From: Candidatus Gastranaerophilales bacterium HUM_12
Lineage (GTDB): Bacteria; Cyanobacteriota; Vampirovibrionia; Gastranaerophilales; Gastranaerophilaceae
Direction of reading: 5' to 3'
DNA: 16,209 bases
NCBI GenBank assembly: GCA_002102825.1
Contig: DABJ01000052.1
Span: forward strand, 9,133-25,341
Below the pieces are notes generated by a model that saw only the letters and a list, made by a program, of their open reading frames with translations, had not been told where the DNA came from and did no database searches. Both the position numbers and the translations under genes were made by a program. This document shows positions 13,958 through 16,209 of the stretch, one piece after another. Every line of letters begins with the position of its first letter. Position 1 is the stretch's first letter.

Positions 13958-16177
13958 TTATTCTTCAAAAGTAATTTCTTCTTCTGATATATTATGAATT
14001 TCTACACGGTGTTGAACATCAATTCTATTTACAAACCATTCATTCAATAAACAGTTTTTTACGAAATCGTCAATTCTATTTACACCATTGAGTTCTTTTA
14101 ATGTAATTACGATGCTAAACCTTAGGTTTTTACCATCTTCTAAATTTAATCGATTTTTTGTTTTTAGGCTTAAACCCCAGAATCCTTTCGGATTTCCTGA
14201 ATCAATGGGACGTTTTCTTGTTGTAAAAACTTCTCTTATATGTTTAACATTATCCCATTTTCTGTAATTTAATCTAGCATCTTTTTCCCAAGTATAATGT
14301 CCTTTTGTATCTTGATAATTATTATCAATAGACTTAATATCATTGTCTTTTATTCTGCCAAATTTTATGTCTAATTCTGTATTAGTGTAGTCAACACCTT
14401 GGGTTCTAGAACATTTTGGGAAATAGCAAACAGTAGCTTTTGCAATAAAAGGATGTTTTCCATTATGTACTGGTACAGGTAGTTTATAATTATAGGTATT
14501 GTACTCGTCCGAAACTCCAGAAATTATCATTTGGATTTCATCATTCTTTGTGTTTAATACGTCTTCAATTTTTATAGGAACAATTCCATGTCCAATTTTA
14601 TTTGGATCAAATTTTTGTTTTTCCCAATTTGTTGATGAATGTATAATTAAAGCTTTTGCTTCTTCTCTACTAAGTCCCAATACTGAAATTAAATAACATA
14701 TCTTACGAGCAATCCAAGGTGCAGCAAATGATGTTCCTTGAACATGCTCAACTCCTCGCTGAGTATATACTTTTATTTTGTTTTCATTGTCACCACCATA
14801 ATATGCAATATCCGGTTTTATATAAAATGATAAAACTGGCCCAGTTCTTGTATATTTTGTAGGTTCACCTTTTGATGTTACGGAATTGACTATCAATGAA
14901 TTTATAGAATCTGCTGGAGCCCCTACTCTTTTTTCTTCTTCATTATCTTCCTTGTTAGTGCCTGCAATTACAAATATTACGTCATAATCTTTTTGAATTT
15001 TATCAAGAATTGCAGCTTCTGGTGAAATAAAATTCTGATTTACAGCATATTTTGAACCAAGTGATAAATTCCAGACTTTAATTTCAGGATTCTCAATTAC
15101 TAATCTTTCAATATTCTTAAGAATAGTAAATGAACTGAATTTGTCATTTGTAGCAACTCCAAAATGTTTTACTTTAAAACGTCCACAGCCATCATCTAAC
15201 AAAGGATTTAAAGTCGGACCATCGACAATAATTGACGTTACTGCCGTTCCATGCAGATAGTCTTTTTCAGATGTTTCAATTTCTTTAGGTAGCAAATTTT
15301 TTGATTCTACCCAATCAGAAAAATACACATTGTTAGAAAACAGGGTATCTATAACCCCAATTGTAGGTTCATTTTTTGAAGTAGGTACAGTAAAATTATC
15401 AGAAGCATCAATTATATTAAAATCAGATTTTGTAAGTTCAGATAAATCAGTAACTGACATTGATATCAAATATGGAGCTTTTTCTTTTAATAAATTATAT
15501 TCGTCTGGCAATAATAATAAAGTTGTATCATCTATTATTCTATCATTACTTAAGCGAATTCCTAACTTGTTCATAAAATCAATTGTATCAACAGAAGTTT
15601 TAAAAATGGTAATAATAGATTTATCGTCAAACTCTTTAATATCACTAAAAATATCTAATCTATCAACATAATAAGCATCTACAACAATTTTTAAAAAATT
15701 TGTTTTAGTCAAGTTATCATAGTGTAAGTTAATTTTTTCATTTTTATTCTTAGAATTAATTTTTTCTATTGTTTGGGCAGAAACACATCCGTCTAACTGA
15801 GTATCTATAATCTCTATAGCTTCAGCAACTTCTCTAATAGATTGTTCTATCTCTTGAAGTGATACATAATGAGTTATTAAGTGTTTAGGGGAAGATTCAT
15901 CATAAAACCTCGCACCTCTAACACTATTATTTGCAGAAGATAGTAACCTCTGAATTCTATTTGATTTCGCTGCTATTTTGTTATAATAAACACTAACTAG
16001 TGCTCCTTGCAACGTTGTATCATTAGCCCAATAATTATATAGGTATTTTAAATCTTGTAATATTTTTTTTAACTTTTCAGAACTTACGGATTTGTTTTTA
16101 GGTAAACTTATAACTACAGCTCCATTATCTCTTTTTGCTTGTTCAAATGTACCTTTTAATAGAAGTGTATTATTCAA
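13958..16177 (-). CDS. Subtilisin-family (S8) serine protease with long N-terminal extension
   Basis: 739 residues, no signal peptide, so intracellular. Residues 1-260 are an unrecognised, helix-rich extension. The subtilase core has all catalytic residues: Asp277 in IGVIDT, His309 in LHGTAVTS, oxyanion Asn408 in AGTN, and Ser483 in GTSFAAP. About 200 β-rich residues follow to the C-terminus. Large cytoplasmic S8 proteases of this layout are commonly paired with an upstream AAA ATPase in phage-defence modules (the IetAS type). TTG 16177 is the start: AAGGAGG lies nine bases upstream and an in-frame TAA precedes it. The gene before it is outside the window. dgt follows 51 bp downstream. The defence role is inferred from the protein type and its neighbours. 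Confidence 0.85.
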   Translation of the reverse strand: MNNTLLLKGTFEQAKRDNGAVVISLPKNKSVSSEKLKKILQDLKYLYNYWANDTTLQGALVSVYYNKIAAKSNRIQRLLSSANNSVRGARFYDESSPKHLITHYVSLQEIEQSIREVAEAIEIIDTQLDGCVSAQTIEKINSKNKNEKINLHYDNLTKTNFLKIVVDAYYVDRLDIFSDIKEFDDKSIITIFKTSVDTIDFMNKLGIRLSNDRIIDDTTLLLLPDEYNLLKEKAPYLISMSVTDLSELTKSDFNIIDASDNFTVPTSKNEPTIGVIDTLFSNNVYFSDWVESKNLLPKEIETSEKDYLHGTAVTSIIVDGPTLNPLLDDGCGRFKVKHFGVATNDKFSSFTILKNIERLVIENPEIKVWNLSLGSKYAVNQNFISPEAAILDKIQKDYDVIFVIAGTNKEDNEEEKRVGAPADSINSLIVNSVTSKGEPTKYTRTGPVLSFYIKPDIAYYGGDNENKIKVYTQRGVEHVQGTSFAAPWIARKICYLISVLGLSREEAKALIIHSSTNWEKQKFDPNKIGHGIVPIKIEDVLNTKNDEIQMIISGVSDEYNTYNYKLPVPVHNGKHPFIAKATVCYFPKCSRTQGVDYTNTELDIKFGRIKDNDIKSIDNNYQDTKGHYTWEKDARLNYRKWDNVKHIREVFTTRKRPIDSGNPKGFWGLSLKTKNRLNLEDGKNLRFSIVITLKELNGVNRIDDFVKNCLLNEWFVNRIDVQHRVEIHNISEEEITFEE

Positions 16178-16209
16178 ATTATCTTACCTCCTTAATTTTT
16201 CGTGATACT

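Overview
The window comes from a low-GC bacterium (about 30% G+C by eye) with a standard code: TAA, TAG and TGA all end genes here. An MsbA-type lipid flippase beside surface-sugar genes points to a Gram-negative-type envelope. A long RecJ of 786 residues and the base composition would fit a gut Gastranaerophilales/Melainabacteria-like genome, but that placement is an impression and not shown by any marker gene.

Left part (1-7906) is ordinary chromosome with small accessory inserts. A + strand operon holds a 5'-truncated NAD-dependent sugar epimerase/dehydratase, an acyltransferase-3 membrane protein and an MsbA-like ABC exporter. The genes are joined by a 1-bp gap and an ATGA overlap, so together they look like a surface-glycan or lipid assembly unit. 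A toxin-first toxin-antitoxin pair follows (RelE/HigB-like toxin and a GGARxGAGRKP antitoxin), and its -10 box lies so close to the toxin ATG that the mRNA should be nearly leaderless. Then come recJ on the - strand, a small secreted coiled-coil protein with a clear terminator, and a stand-alone Ppx/GppA-like HD protein that is again nearly leaderless.

Middle part (7907-8597) is non-coding. It holds tRNA-Ile(GAU) with a strong terminator, a candidate structured small RNA with its own terminator, and a compact block with seven copies of a TTGYACT-like heptamer. Four copies face right and three face left around an ACCCTGAA/TTCAGGGT hairpin. Further dyads lie just before the next gene.

Right part (8598-16209) is accessory. 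A very AT-rich DUF3644/HEPN-like gene keeps the RNxxxH ribonuclease motif but has an in-frame TAA at codon 90. A Mu-like transposition operon follows: a DDE transposase of the MuA type, a MuB/TnsC-like AAA+ ATPase, and a third protein that resembles only the N-terminal SAM-like domain of tyrosine recombinases. The third gene stops 2 bp before the end of a convergent dgt gene. On the - strand, a large subtilisin-family (S8) protease with an N-terminal extension is followed by the Dgt-type dNTP triphosphohydrolase. Both families, and the HEPN family, occur in phage-defence settings, so this right part may be a small defence or mobile island next to a tRNA. The partner gene expected upstream of the protease (an AAA ATPase, as in the IetAS-type arrangement) would lie beyond the right edge.
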